Shown here in pieces: positions 1 to 6,282 of a stretch of 7,070 nt of DNA. The stretch's first letter is position 1. Each line of letters starts with the position of its first letter. The stretch lies in NCBI GenBank assembly GCA_963991145.1, contig CAXDOZ010000122.1:1-7070 (forward strand), read 5' to 3'. The notes below the pieces were generated by a model. That model searched no databases. It was not told the origin of the DNA and saw only the letters and a program-made list of their open reading frames with translations. Source of the DNA: CAXDOZ01 sp963991145 (GTDB lineage Bacteria; Bacteroidota; Bacteroidia; Chitinophagales; JABDMM01). A program made the translations under genes and the position numbers.

Positions 1-87
1 GCATCGAGAGTAGGCTACTCTGATCTAGGAGTGAACGAAAAGCGAATGACTGAGTTTTCAGAACTGTATTCTGCATTTGAAAATTAG
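1..87 (+). CDS. C-terminal end of an unidentified protein (5' end outside window)
   Basis: Reading from base 1, an open frame of 28 codons runs to a TAG at 85-87, followed immediately by a second in-frame TAG at 88-90. The visible peptide starts ASRVGYSDLGVNEKR and ends in a hydrophilic, helix-like stretch (residues about 16-28). It is too short to show a domain, and I do not recognise the family. The reading is supported by its position: it ends five bases before the ATG of the next gene on the same strand, the close spacing seen through the rest of this run, so it is probably the upstream member of the same operon. It could still be a chance open frame. Confidence 0.55.
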   Translation, partial: ASRVGYSDLGVNEKRMTEFSELYSAFEN

Positions 88-92
88 TAGGT

Positions 93-2186
93 ATGGGTAA
101 TTCTAAAATGCCCGCACTTTTCATCCTTTGTATTGTTTCATTAACAACTATGGCACAACACAAGTACACCAATGCTCTGATCAAAGAGTCGAGTCCCTAT
201 CTTCTACAACATGCTCATAATCCCGTTGATTGGCGCCCCTGGAATGAAGAGAGTCTTCAAGCTGCAAAAGATGAGAATAAACTGATCATAGTCTCTATCG
301 GTTACGCCGCCTGCCATTGGTGCCATGTAATGGAACATGAATCCTTCGAAGACACTACCGTGGCTAGAATAATGAATGAAAATTTCATTTGCATCAAAGT
401 CGACCGGGAAGAGAGACCGGACATAGATCAGATTTACATGGATGCCTGCCAGATCATTCGGGGTAATGGAGGCTGGCCTTTAAATGCATTTGCTCTTCCA
501 GATGGACGACCTGTTGAGGCGATGACCTATCAACCACGAGACAACTGGATCAATATCCTTGAGTTTTTTGCCTCTTATTATCCTGAAAACATTGAAGAGG
601 CTGAAAATAGAGCTGATCTGATCTCCGAAGGAGTTAAGCAACTTGAGATCGTTCCGGACATGAATGATTCTGTCTCAGAAATCCCCTCATCAATTACTCA
701 AATAGCTCTGGACTCCTGGAAAGATCTATTCGATCTAAAAAATGGAGGACGTAAAGGAGCACCTAAATTCCCTATGCCAGCTGGGATTGATTGGCAACTT
801 CAATTGGGGAGCATGTCTGGGCTGGATGAAGCTGAAATGCAAGCATACCTTACACTTGACAAGATGATGGAGGGAGGAATCTATGACTTCCTTGGAGGAG
901 GCTTCGCCAGATACTCTGTTGATGCATTTTGGTTTGCACCTCACTTTGAAAAGATGTTGTACGACAATGCTCAGTTGATCACATCATACTCGATTGCATT
1001 TCAGAAAACCGGCAATTCCCGATACCGTGAGGTAGTTGAGGAGACTATAGAATTTTGCAATAGAGAACTCCGGGATGAAACTGGAATGTATTACTCCTCT
1101 TTGGATGCAGATTCTGAAGGAGAAGAAGGCAAGTTCTACGTTTGGTCCATTGAAGAGATAGAGAACACCCTGGAGGATGCTTCGATCTTTAAGAAGCTCT
1201 TCAATATCAAGTATAACGGGAACTGGGAGGATGGAAAGAATATACTTGCCAGAGCTTACACTGATGCAGAAGCAATGTCGAGTTTTGGTCTGACACAATC
1301 CGGCTTAGACGAGTTATTGAATATTTCAAGGGAGAAGCTTTTCAAGGAGAGAAAAGGAAGGATCAGACCTGGCTTGGACGATAAAGCACTAGTCTCATGG
1401 AATGGCTTAATGATCTCTGGATTGACATCGGCCTATAAGGCCATTGGAAATGATCAATTTCTGCAAGATGCTATTCAAACAGCTTCAGCCATTCAAACCA
1501 ATTGCATCAAGGATGATTTCCGATTGGATCGTAATTATAAAGCAGGGCAATCGGCCATCAATGCTTATTTAGACGATTACGCAAACCTGATCTATGGCTT
1601 GATAGATCTTTATGAATGCACATTTAATGAGGATTGGCTCAATCTGGCCGTAGGCCTTAATAACCATGTTCTCAACCACTTTAGCGATGAGAGCTCTCCT
1701 TACCTATTCTACACCTCAGATCTTGACCCAGCCTTAGCTTCTAGAAAGAGAGAGCTATCAGACAACGTTATCCCTGCATCAAATTCAATGATGGCTCATA
1801 ATCTTTACCGCCTTGGACATCTGACCTACAATACAGATTGGATAGGGCAATCTAAATCAATGGTCATCGGTATGCTTGAGCAAATTGAGAAGTACCCTTC
1901 ATTTTACTCTAAATGGGGGCAGCTAGCCGAGTTGATGGCAAATAATTACTTCGAAGTGGCGATAGTTGGTCCGGATGCTTTGAAGCTTTCCAAACAGTTT
2001 CAGAAATCATATCAACCCGGAGCTTTGTTTCTTGGCTCTGTTAAGGCTGAAAGCGAGCTCCACCTTCTTCAAAACAAGTATTTAGAAGGGGAAACTATGA
2101 TATACGTCTGCGTCGATAAACAATGCACAATGCCTGTAAAAACTGTTCAGGAAGCCATTGAGCAGATGCGTAGCTTCGCCCCGTGA
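93..2186 (+). CDS. Secreted thioredoxin-domain protein, YyaL/SPATA20 (DUF255) family
   Basis: This 697-residue protein matches the usual full length of the DUF255 family (bacterial YyaL, animal SPATA20), whose biochemical activity is not firmly established. Residues about 25-185 are the thioredoxin-like domain: the entry motif SPYLLQHAHNPVDW (34-47), the redox motif CHWC (C74, C77) followed by HVMEHESFED, then VDREERPDID (103-112) and GGWPLNAF (126-133). The rest is an alpha/alpha-barrel of the N-acylglucosamine 2-epimerase/six-hairpin type, with GAPKFP (222-227), PHFEKMLYDNAQL (283-295), DADSEGEEGKFYVW (338-351), DDKALVSWNGLM (429-440) and a C-terminal C673/C678 pair. The N-terminus has a hydrophobic core (about residues 7-20) ending MA-Q, so export to the envelope is likely. 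ATG 93 is preferred over ATG 108 because it supplies the positive residue K5 before that core. One oddity: the family's usual GGTYFP segment reads EAMTYQP (142-148). It overlaps the next gene by four bases. Confidence 0.9.
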   Translation: MGNSKMPALFILCIVSLTTMAQHKYTNALIKESSPYLLQHAHNPVDWRPWNEESLQAAKDENKLIIVSIGYAACHWCHVMEHESFEDTTVARIMNENFICIKVDREERPDIDQIYMDACQIIRGNGGWPLNAFALPDGRPVEAMTYQPRDNWINILEFFASYYPENIEEAENRADLISEGVKQLEIVPDMNDSVSEIPSSITQIALDSWKDLFDLKNGGRKGAPKFPMPAGIDWQLQLGSMSGLDEAEMQAYLTLDKMMEGGIYDFLGGGFARYSVDAFWFAPHFEKMLYDNAQLITSYSIAFQKTGNSRYREVVEETIEFCNRELRDETGMYYSSLDADSEGEEGKFYVWSIEEIENTLEDASIFKKLFNIKYNGNWEDGKNILARAYTDAEAMSSFGLTQSGLDELLNISREKLFKERKGRIRPGLDDKALVSWNGLMISGLTSAYKAIGNDQFLQDAIQTASAIQTNCIKDDFRLDRNYKAGQSAINAYLDDYANLIYGLIDLYECTFNEDWLNLAVGLNNHVLNHFSDESSPYLFYTSDLDPALASRKRELSDNVIPASNSMMAHNLYRLGHLTYNTDWIGQSKSMVIGMLEQIEKYPSFYSKWGQLAELMANNYFEVAIVGPDALKLSKQFQKSYQPGALFLGSVKAESELHLLQNKYLEGETMIYVCVDKQCTMPVKTVQEAIEQMRSFAP

Positions 2187-3022
2187 TCAGCAAGGGCGTG
2201 AAACATATGCTCGTGGCTACATTCTTCTTCAGCCTGATGAATTTTCTGGTGAAGTTGATAGGCCACATCCCCTCTTATGAGGTGGTATTTTTCAGATGCC
2301 TGGTCTCTATTGTCCTTAGTTTATTTTTCCTCATTAAACTGAAAATTCCAATTTGGGGAAACAACAAGAAATACTTGATTCTCAGAGGATTGTTTGGGAT
2401 AATGGCACTGTCAATGTATTTCACAACTCTGCAGAAAATACCTCTTGCGAGTGCTGTAACAATCCAGTACCTCTCTCCCATTTTTACTTCGATCTTTGCC
2501 ATCTGGATCCTAAGTGAAAAGCTTTCCTGGCAGCAGTTTGCCTTCTTTGGAGTTTCATTTGCGGGAGTCGCTTTACTGAAAGGATTTGACTCCAATATTG
2601 ACAATACCTATTTCATACTTGGACTAGGAGCGGCAATATTTTCTGCCCTTGCCTATAATATGGTGGCAAAGGTTCGCTATACAGATCACCCATATGTTGT
2701 AGTATTCTATTTTCCATTGATTGGCCTGCCGGTCACTGGAGCGATTAGTTTCCTGAACTGGGTCCCTCCTCAGGGTTGGGATTGGTTGATACTGCTTCTT
2801 ATAGGAGTTACCACCCAGATCGCTCAGGTCAATATGACAAAGGCACTTCAATCTGAGAATATCGCTACGGTAAGTAGTATCAGATACCTTGGCATCATTT
2901 ACGCCCTCCTGATAAGTGTTCTGTACTTTGGTGAGACTTACACCTGGTTAACTGTTGCCGGAATGGCACTGGTAGTAATAGGCGTTGTTCTAAATATTCG
3001 ATACCGATTTAAGCATAAGTGA
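2183..3022 (+). CDS. DMT-superfamily transporter (two EamA domains)
   Basis: A 279-residue, strongly hydrophobic protein with about ten predicted membrane helices (roughly 8-26, 32-52, 66-84, 88-110, 116-134, 143-163, 171-190, 199-217, 231-250 and 254-272). This is the classic duplicated EamA architecture of inner-membrane drug/metabolite transporters. Supporting family features are the early FFFSLMNFLVKLIG helix, R38 in the FFRCL segment, the LASAVTIQYLSPIFT loop-helix (88-102), SEKLSW after helix 4, and the matching Q222-S-E-N-IATVSS and FGETYTW elements in the second half. The substrate cannot be inferred: the family includes amino-acid, nucleoside and metabolite exporters. The start is GTG 2183, whose bases overlap the TGA of the upstream gene (GTGA), a layout typical of translational coupling. 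ATG 2207 is possible but would remove the conserved-looking KGVKHML lead-in. A basic tail (RYRFKHK) would lie in the cytoplasm. Confidence 0.9.
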   Translation: MISKGVKHMLVATFFFSLMNFLVKLIGHIPSYEVVFFRCLVSIVLSLFFLIKLKIPIWGNNKKYLILRGLFGIMALSMYFTTLQKIPLASAVTIQYLSPIFTSIFAIWILSEKLSWQQFAFFGVSFAGVALLKGFDSNIDNTYFILGLGAAIFSALAYNMVAKVRYTDHPYVVVFYFPLIGLPVTGAISFLNWVPPQGWDWLILLLIGVTTQIAQVNMTKALQSENIATVSSIRYLGIIYALLISVLYFGETYTWLTVAGMALVVIGVVLNIRYRFKHK

Positions 3023-3023
3023 G

Positions 3024-4190
3024 ATGTATCCTATCATTCAACTAAAGAAGAATAAACAAGACATAATTTCAAGGAAGCATCCATGGATATTCTCCGGTGC
3101 CTTGTTCAACCCTCCTAGAGATCTTGCAGACGGGTCAATAGTATATGTTCAAAAACCAGATGGAGAGATCTGTGCGACTGGTCATTTCTTTAATGGATCT
3201 ATTGCAATCAGGATTTTGTCATTCGACCAATCAGATCCCAATCAGGAGGAGTTTTGGGCCGATAAGATCAATTCCGCATTAGAGCTTAGAAAGCTTAGCG
3301 ATTTGATATTGAATGACACCACAAATGCCTTCAGATTGGTCCATGGTGAAGGGGATCTCATGCCTGGATTGATCATTGACATCTATAATGATTGCGCGGT
3401 AATGGAAAGCCATTCGGCAGGGATAAGCAATGCAAAAGACCTGATAGCTACTGTGCTACAAAACATTGAAGGACTTAAGCTTAAGAGCATTTACTTCAAT
3501 TCAAAAGAGAAGAAAGATGGAGTAGAACCAACATGGCTATTGGGCAATGAAGAAAGCACTGAGATCCTTGAAAACGGCTTGAAATTTAAGATCGATTGGG
3601 TTAATGGCCAAAAGACAGGCTTTTTCCTTGACCAGCGAGATAACAGAGAGCTTGTGAGGAAGTATGCATCAGGTAGAAAGGTGTTAAACATATTTGGATA
3701 CACAGGTGGATTCGCCGCTTATGCCATGGCTGGCGGAGCCAAAAGCGCATTGAATATTGATATATCTGAGCCAGCATGTAAAATGGCTGATGAAAACTTT
3801 GCTTTGAATGATCTCGATGATAAAGCCAAAAGTATTTCAATGGATGGCTTTGAAGCAATAAAGGAGTATACAGGTCAATCTGATCTTGTAATACTAGACC
3901 CTCCTGCTTTTGCTAAAAACATCAAAGCAAGACACAAGGCAGTTATCGGATACAAACGACTCAATGAAATGACGATTAGAAGGATCCCACCAGGAGGAAT
4001 TCTCTTTACATTCTCATGCAGTCAGGTAGTGGATAGAAAGTTGTTTTACGATACGGTAACTGCTGCAGGAATTGAGGCGGGCAGACAATTACAGATCATT
4101 CATTACTTAAGTCAGGGAGCGGATCATCCTATAAATCTTTTCCATCCTGAAGGCTCCTACCTTAAGGGATTAGCCCTAAGAGTTTTATAG
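3024..4190 (+). CDS. rlmI: Class I SAM-dependent rRNA methyltransferase, RlmI type (23S rRNA m5C1962)
   Basis: A 388-residue protein of the usual length for RlmI/YccW-like enzymes, which methylate carbon 5 of a cytosine in 23S rRNA (C1962 in E. coli) in the cytoplasm. Residues 1-75 form a PUA-type RNA-binding domain with the diagnostic HPWIFSGAL (19-27). The linker domain carries RLVHGEGDLMPGLIID (104-119). The catalytic domain follows: GQKTGFFLDQRDNR (195-208), the SAM-binding motif I LNIFGYTGGFAAYA (221-234), the acidic NIDIS (244-248), motif IV LDPPAFAK (291-298), and FTFSCSQ (328-334) containing the likely catalytic C332. Assignment to the family is secure. The exact target base is inferred from E. 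coli, since Bacteroidota homologues form their own branch. The ATG lies one base after the transporter stop, so the two are almost certainly co-transcribed. The last codons overlap a terminator-like hairpin. Confidence 0.9.
   Translation: MYPIIQLKKNKQDIISRKHPWIFSGALFNPPRDLADGSIVYVQKPDGEICATGHFFNGSIAIRILSFDQSDPNQEEFWADKINSALELRKLSDLILNDTTNAFRLVHGEGDLMPGLIIDIYNDCAVMESHSAGISNAKDLIATVLQNIEGLKLKSIYFNSKEKKDGVEPTWLLGNEESTEILENGLKFKIDWVNGQKTGFFLDQRDNRELVRKYASGRKVLNIFGYTGGFAAYAMAGGAKSALNIDISEPACKMADENFALNDLDDKAKSISMDGFEAIKEYTGQSDLVILDPPAFAKNIKARHKAVIGYKRLNEMTIRRIPPGGILFTFSCSQVVDRKLFYDTVTAAGIEAGRQLQIIHYLSQGADHPINLFHPEGSYLKGLALRVL
4161..4187 (+). terminator. Candidate intrinsic terminator within the 3' end of the rlmI-type gene
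   Basis: CTTAAGGG (4161-4168) pairs with CCCTAAG (4174-4180) as a seven-base-pair stem with one bulged A (4165) and a five-base loop ATTAG. Two bases further on come TTTT (4183-4186) and then the stop codon TAG at 4188. Hairpin plus U-run is the form of a Rho-independent terminator, here lying inside the coding sequence. The stem is short and only moderately GC-rich, and the encoded LKGLALRV is a common ending in this protein family, so coincidence is possible. If it works, the following msrB needs its own promoter in the 71-base gap. Confidence 0.4.
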
Positions 4191-4261
4191 GATTAACAGA
4201 ATTTAAGATTTCAATAAGTAAATCAGTGTCAACTTTTATCCCTCTTTCACGTCATAAGGGT

Positions 4262-4732
4262 ATGAGACCATTTATTCTAATAAGCATTATCAGCATTTTC
4301 TTCCTTCAATCTTGCGCTCAATCCAATAGCCAGGAGTCTTATGAAATCCAAAAGACCGAAAAGGAATGGAAATCGGAATTGACTGAGGAAGAGTACTACG
4401 TATTAAGAGAAAAGGGTACTGAAAGAGCTTTTACTGGTGAGTTTTGGGATAATAAAGAGTCGGGAGTTTACACATGCGGTGGATGTCAGGAGCCACTATT
4501 TGATAGTAATACTAAGTTTAAGTCTGGAACAGGTTGGCCCAGTTTTTGGCAACCCTTAAATGATGAATGCATCGGGGAAATTGAAGACCTTAGCTACGGA
4601 ATGAGACGGGTTGAAGTCGTGTGTGCTAAATGTGGCGGACATCTTGGACATGTTTTTCCCGACGGTCCTGAACCAACTGGTTTACGCTATTGTATCAACT
4701 CAGTTAGTTTGGATTTTGAAGCACAGCCATAG
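4262..4732 (+). CDS. msrB: Peptide-methionine (R)-S-oxide reductase MsrB, lipoprotein form
   Basis: MsrB reduces the R epimer of methionine sulfoxide in proteins back to methionine. The domain spans about residues 38-153 of a 156-residue protein. Zinc ligands are C72/C75 (CGGC) and C121/C124 (CAKC), the family signature GWPSFW is at 91-96, HLGHVFPDGP is at 127-136, and the catalytic cysteine is C144 in RYCINS. The resolving cysteine found in E. coli-type enzymes (SGCGWPSF) is Thr here (T90), while an extra cysteine, C103, could substitute. The N-terminus (MRPFILISIISIFFLQSC) is a lipoprotein signal with C18 as the lipidated residue. There is no acidic run after C18, so a periplasm-facing position is my guess. 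ATG 4262 is chosen because it gives a compact signal with R2 and has AAGGG just upstream. A GTG at 4226 would add 12 residues ahead of an already complete signal. Length beyond the signal fits the family. Confidence 0.92.
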   Translation: MRPFILISIISIFFLQSCAQSNSQESYEIQKTEKEWKSELTEEEYYVLREKGTERAFTGEFWDNKESGVYTCGGCQEPLFDSNTKFKSGTGWPSFWQPLNDECIGEIEDLSYGMRRVEVVCAKCGGHLGHVFPDGPEPTGLRYCINSVSLDFEAQP

Positions 4733-4746
4733 TAATTGAATATTTC

Positions 4747-4764
4747 AAACTAAGGTCTTAGTTT
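4747..4764. promoter_or_regulatory. Inverted repeat/hairpin upstream of the DUF4369/TlpA-like gene
   Basis: AAACTAAG and CTTAGTTT form a perfect eight-base inverted repeat separated by GT. As RNA it would fold as a seven-pair stem with a GGUC loop. It lies 14 bases after the msrB stop and 19 bases before the next ATG, in a 51-base gap. The stem is AT-rich and no clean U-run follows, so it is a poor terminator; an operator or a leader-RNA element fits as well. Twelve of its bases (4751-4762) recur with one change at 6259-6270. The function is unknown. Confidence 0.45.
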
Positions 4765-4783
4765 AGCGAATAGAAATAATAGG

Positions 4784-6253
4784 ATGAAGCATATTTTACT
4801 ACTTGCAATTGTAAGTGCATTTTCAATACTTCCTGCATCAGCTGAGAAGTACAATTATGATATTGAGGTTAAGGTCGATGGGCTGAAGGATACTGAGTTT
4901 TACCTGGCATATTACTATGCAAGACCTAAGCAACAATATATTTACGACACTTTTCAGATCGACAGCAAAGGAGTTGGACGGATCCAGAGAGATTCAATGC
5001 TTGAAGGGCTGTATATAGCTGTTTTCCCAGCTTTAGGAAACCAATACTTCGACATCATCGTAGCTGAAGAAAGTTTCAAAGTCACCTCCGACACGAATAA
5101 TCTTGTAATGAATGTTGCCTTTGAAGGCTCATTGGAGAACGAACTGTTCTATGATGATAGAAAGTTCATGATGCAGAAAATGCAACAAGCTAATTCCTGG
5201 AAAGCACAAAGAGAAGCAGCTCTTGAAAGCGGCGACACTGCAAAAGCAAAAGCTTTATTAGATACCCTCACCAATCTGAACGAAAGGGTAATGGATTACA
5301 AGCGTTCAATTCAAAATGAGCATCCTGAAACATTCTATGCTCAATTCTTATATCTCACAACGGACAAGACGATTCCAGATATGCCAGCTGATTATGAGGA
5401 TGGCGAGGATGTTTGGAAGTACAAATGGCTTAAGAAGCACTATTGGGATGGAATTGACCTGTCGAACGAAGGAATTCTAAAGACTCCAGTTTTCAGACAA
5501 AAGCTTGATTATTACTTCGATAAGATGATACCAATGGTATCTGATAGCATGATCAAAGAATCAGATATGGTCCTTGCAATGTCGGAGTCATGTCCGGAGA
5601 TGTTTAAATATCTGTGTGTAGCTCTTCTAAACAAAGCTGCTAAGTCAGAGGTAATGTGCATGGATAGCTGGTATGTACATATGGTTCTTAATTACTACGA
5701 TAATGGAAAAGCATTCTGGATCAAAGATGAAGCTGAGTTATTCAAGATCGTGGATAGAGGTAGGAAATTAGAGCCTTTGCAGTGCGGCGAAATTGCTCCT
5801 AACATTAAAATGCGTGATCGCAATTACGAATACAAGGAGCTTTCTGAAGTAAAGAGCAAGTACGTCTTAGTATACATTTGGGATCCTGAATGCGGTCATT
5901 GCCAAAAGGAAACTCCAAAGCTTAAAAGGGTTTACGACTCTCTACGAGTTGAGGGGATTGAATTTGAAGTTTATGCTGTTGCCAATACTTTGGAATACAA
6001 TAAGTGGCACAAGTTCATGGATGAGAAAGGTCTTGACTGGATCAATGTAACAGCCTACTCTCCAGAAGAACAAGCCTTCAGAGCGATCTATGATGTTAGA
6101 AGCAATCCTCAATTCTATCTATTAGATGAGGAACGCAAGATCGTTGCCAAGAGAATCAATTCATGGCAAATTCTAGACTTCCTGATACACATGGAAAATG
6201 ACGGAGCGTCTTCTGACACTGAAGGCGACGAATCTGAAAAAAGCAAAGGCTAA
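4784..6253 (+). CDS. Secreted thioredoxin-like protein, DUF4369/DUF5106-type N-terminus with TlpA-like C-terminus
   Basis: A 489-residue envelope protein. Residues 1-20 are a clear signal peptide (MKHILLLAIVSAFSILPASA, cleavage before E21). Residues about 23-115 resemble the DUF4369 beta domain common at the N-terminus of Bacteroidota thioredoxins. Residues about 120-325 are helical and charged, resembling DUF5106. Residues about 334-470 are a TlpA/AhpC-like thioredoxin fold: GEIAPNIKM, the strand VLVYIW, the active site CGHC (C370, C373), the likely cis-proline P442 in NPQFYLLD, and a final helix. The protein ends in a hydrophilic Ser/Glu/Asp tail (473-489). The usual role is periplasmic thiol-disulfide exchange; the substrate is unknown. 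It follows the lipoprotein MsrB by 51 bases, so it could supply electrons to that enzyme, but this is inference only. The domain names for the first two segments are from general resemblance and are less certain than the thioredoxin fold. Confidence 0.88.
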   Translation: MKHILLLAIVSAFSILPASAEKYNYDIEVKVDGLKDTEFYLAYYYARPKQQYIYDTFQIDSKGVGRIQRDSMLEGLYIAVFPALGNQYFDIIVAEESFKVTSDTNNLVMNVAFEGSLENELFYDDRKFMMQKMQQANSWKAQREAALESGDTAKAKALLDTLTNLNERVMDYKRSIQNEHPETFYAQFLYLTTDKTIPDMPADYEDGEDVWKYKWLKKHYWDGIDLSNEGILKTPVFRQKLDYYFDKMIPMVSDSMIKESDMVLAMSESCPEMFKYLCVALLNKAAKSEVMCMDSWYVHMVLNYYDNGKAFWIKDEAELFKIVDRGRKLEPLQCGEIAPNIKMRDRNYEYKELSEVKSKYVLVYIWDPECGHCQKETPKLKRVYDSLRVEGIEFEVYAVANTLEYNKWHKFMDEKGLDWINVTAYSPEEQAFRAIYDVRSNPQFYLLDEERKIVAKRINSWQILDFLIHMENDGASSDTEGDESEKSKG

Positions 6254-6273
6254 TACATTAAGGTTTTAGTATT
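6252..6273. promoter_or_regulatory. Imperfect hairpin upstream of the response regulator, related to the one at 4747-4764
   Basis: AATAC (6252-6256) pairs with GTATT (6269-6273), and TAA (6259-6261) pairs with TTA (6266-6268), leaving a two-base bulge (AT) and a GGTT loop. The core TAAGGTTTTAGT (6259-6270) matches TAAGGTCTTAGT (4751-4762) at 11 of 12 positions, and both fold with a GGTY loop. It overlaps the stop codon of the preceding gene and ends nine bases before the next ATG. It could be a regulatory site, a weak terminator or a chance resemblance in AT-rich DNA. Confidence 0.35.
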
Positions 6274-6282
6274 TTGTGATTA

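Noticed and set aside
735..1298. Minus-strand open frames of 69 and 104 codons (735-944 and 984-1298).
   Set aside because: They lie opposite the well-supported DUF255 gene, have no recognisable motifs, and look like compositional shadows.
2275..2851. Minus-strand open frames of 109 and 75 codons opposite the transporter gene.
   Set aside because: The plus strand encodes a clear membrane transporter throughout, and the antisense peptides show no domain features.
3491..3858. Two overlapping minus-strand open frames opposite the methyltransferase gene.
   Set aside because: They overlap each other and the conserved catalytic region of the plus-strand gene, with no family resemblance.
4207..4224. 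Inverted repeat GATTT/AAATC in the gap before msrB, and the nearby TTAAGATTTCAAT as a third copy of the GGTY motif.
   Set aside because: Only five AT-rich base pairs around an eight-base loop; the supposed third copy matches at 10 of 13 positions and does not form the shared hairpin.
4690..4711. TTG followed by TAGTTTG in the 3' end of msrB as a promoter for the next gene.
   Set aside because: The gap between the two elements is about 12 bases rather than about 19, and the -7 element is one base short.
6268..6275. Possible Bacteroidota -7 promoter element (TAnnTTTG) in AGTATTTTG before the response regulator.
   Set aside because: The spacing within the element is wrong, it sits only about eight bases before the ATG, and no matching TTG was found at the required distance.
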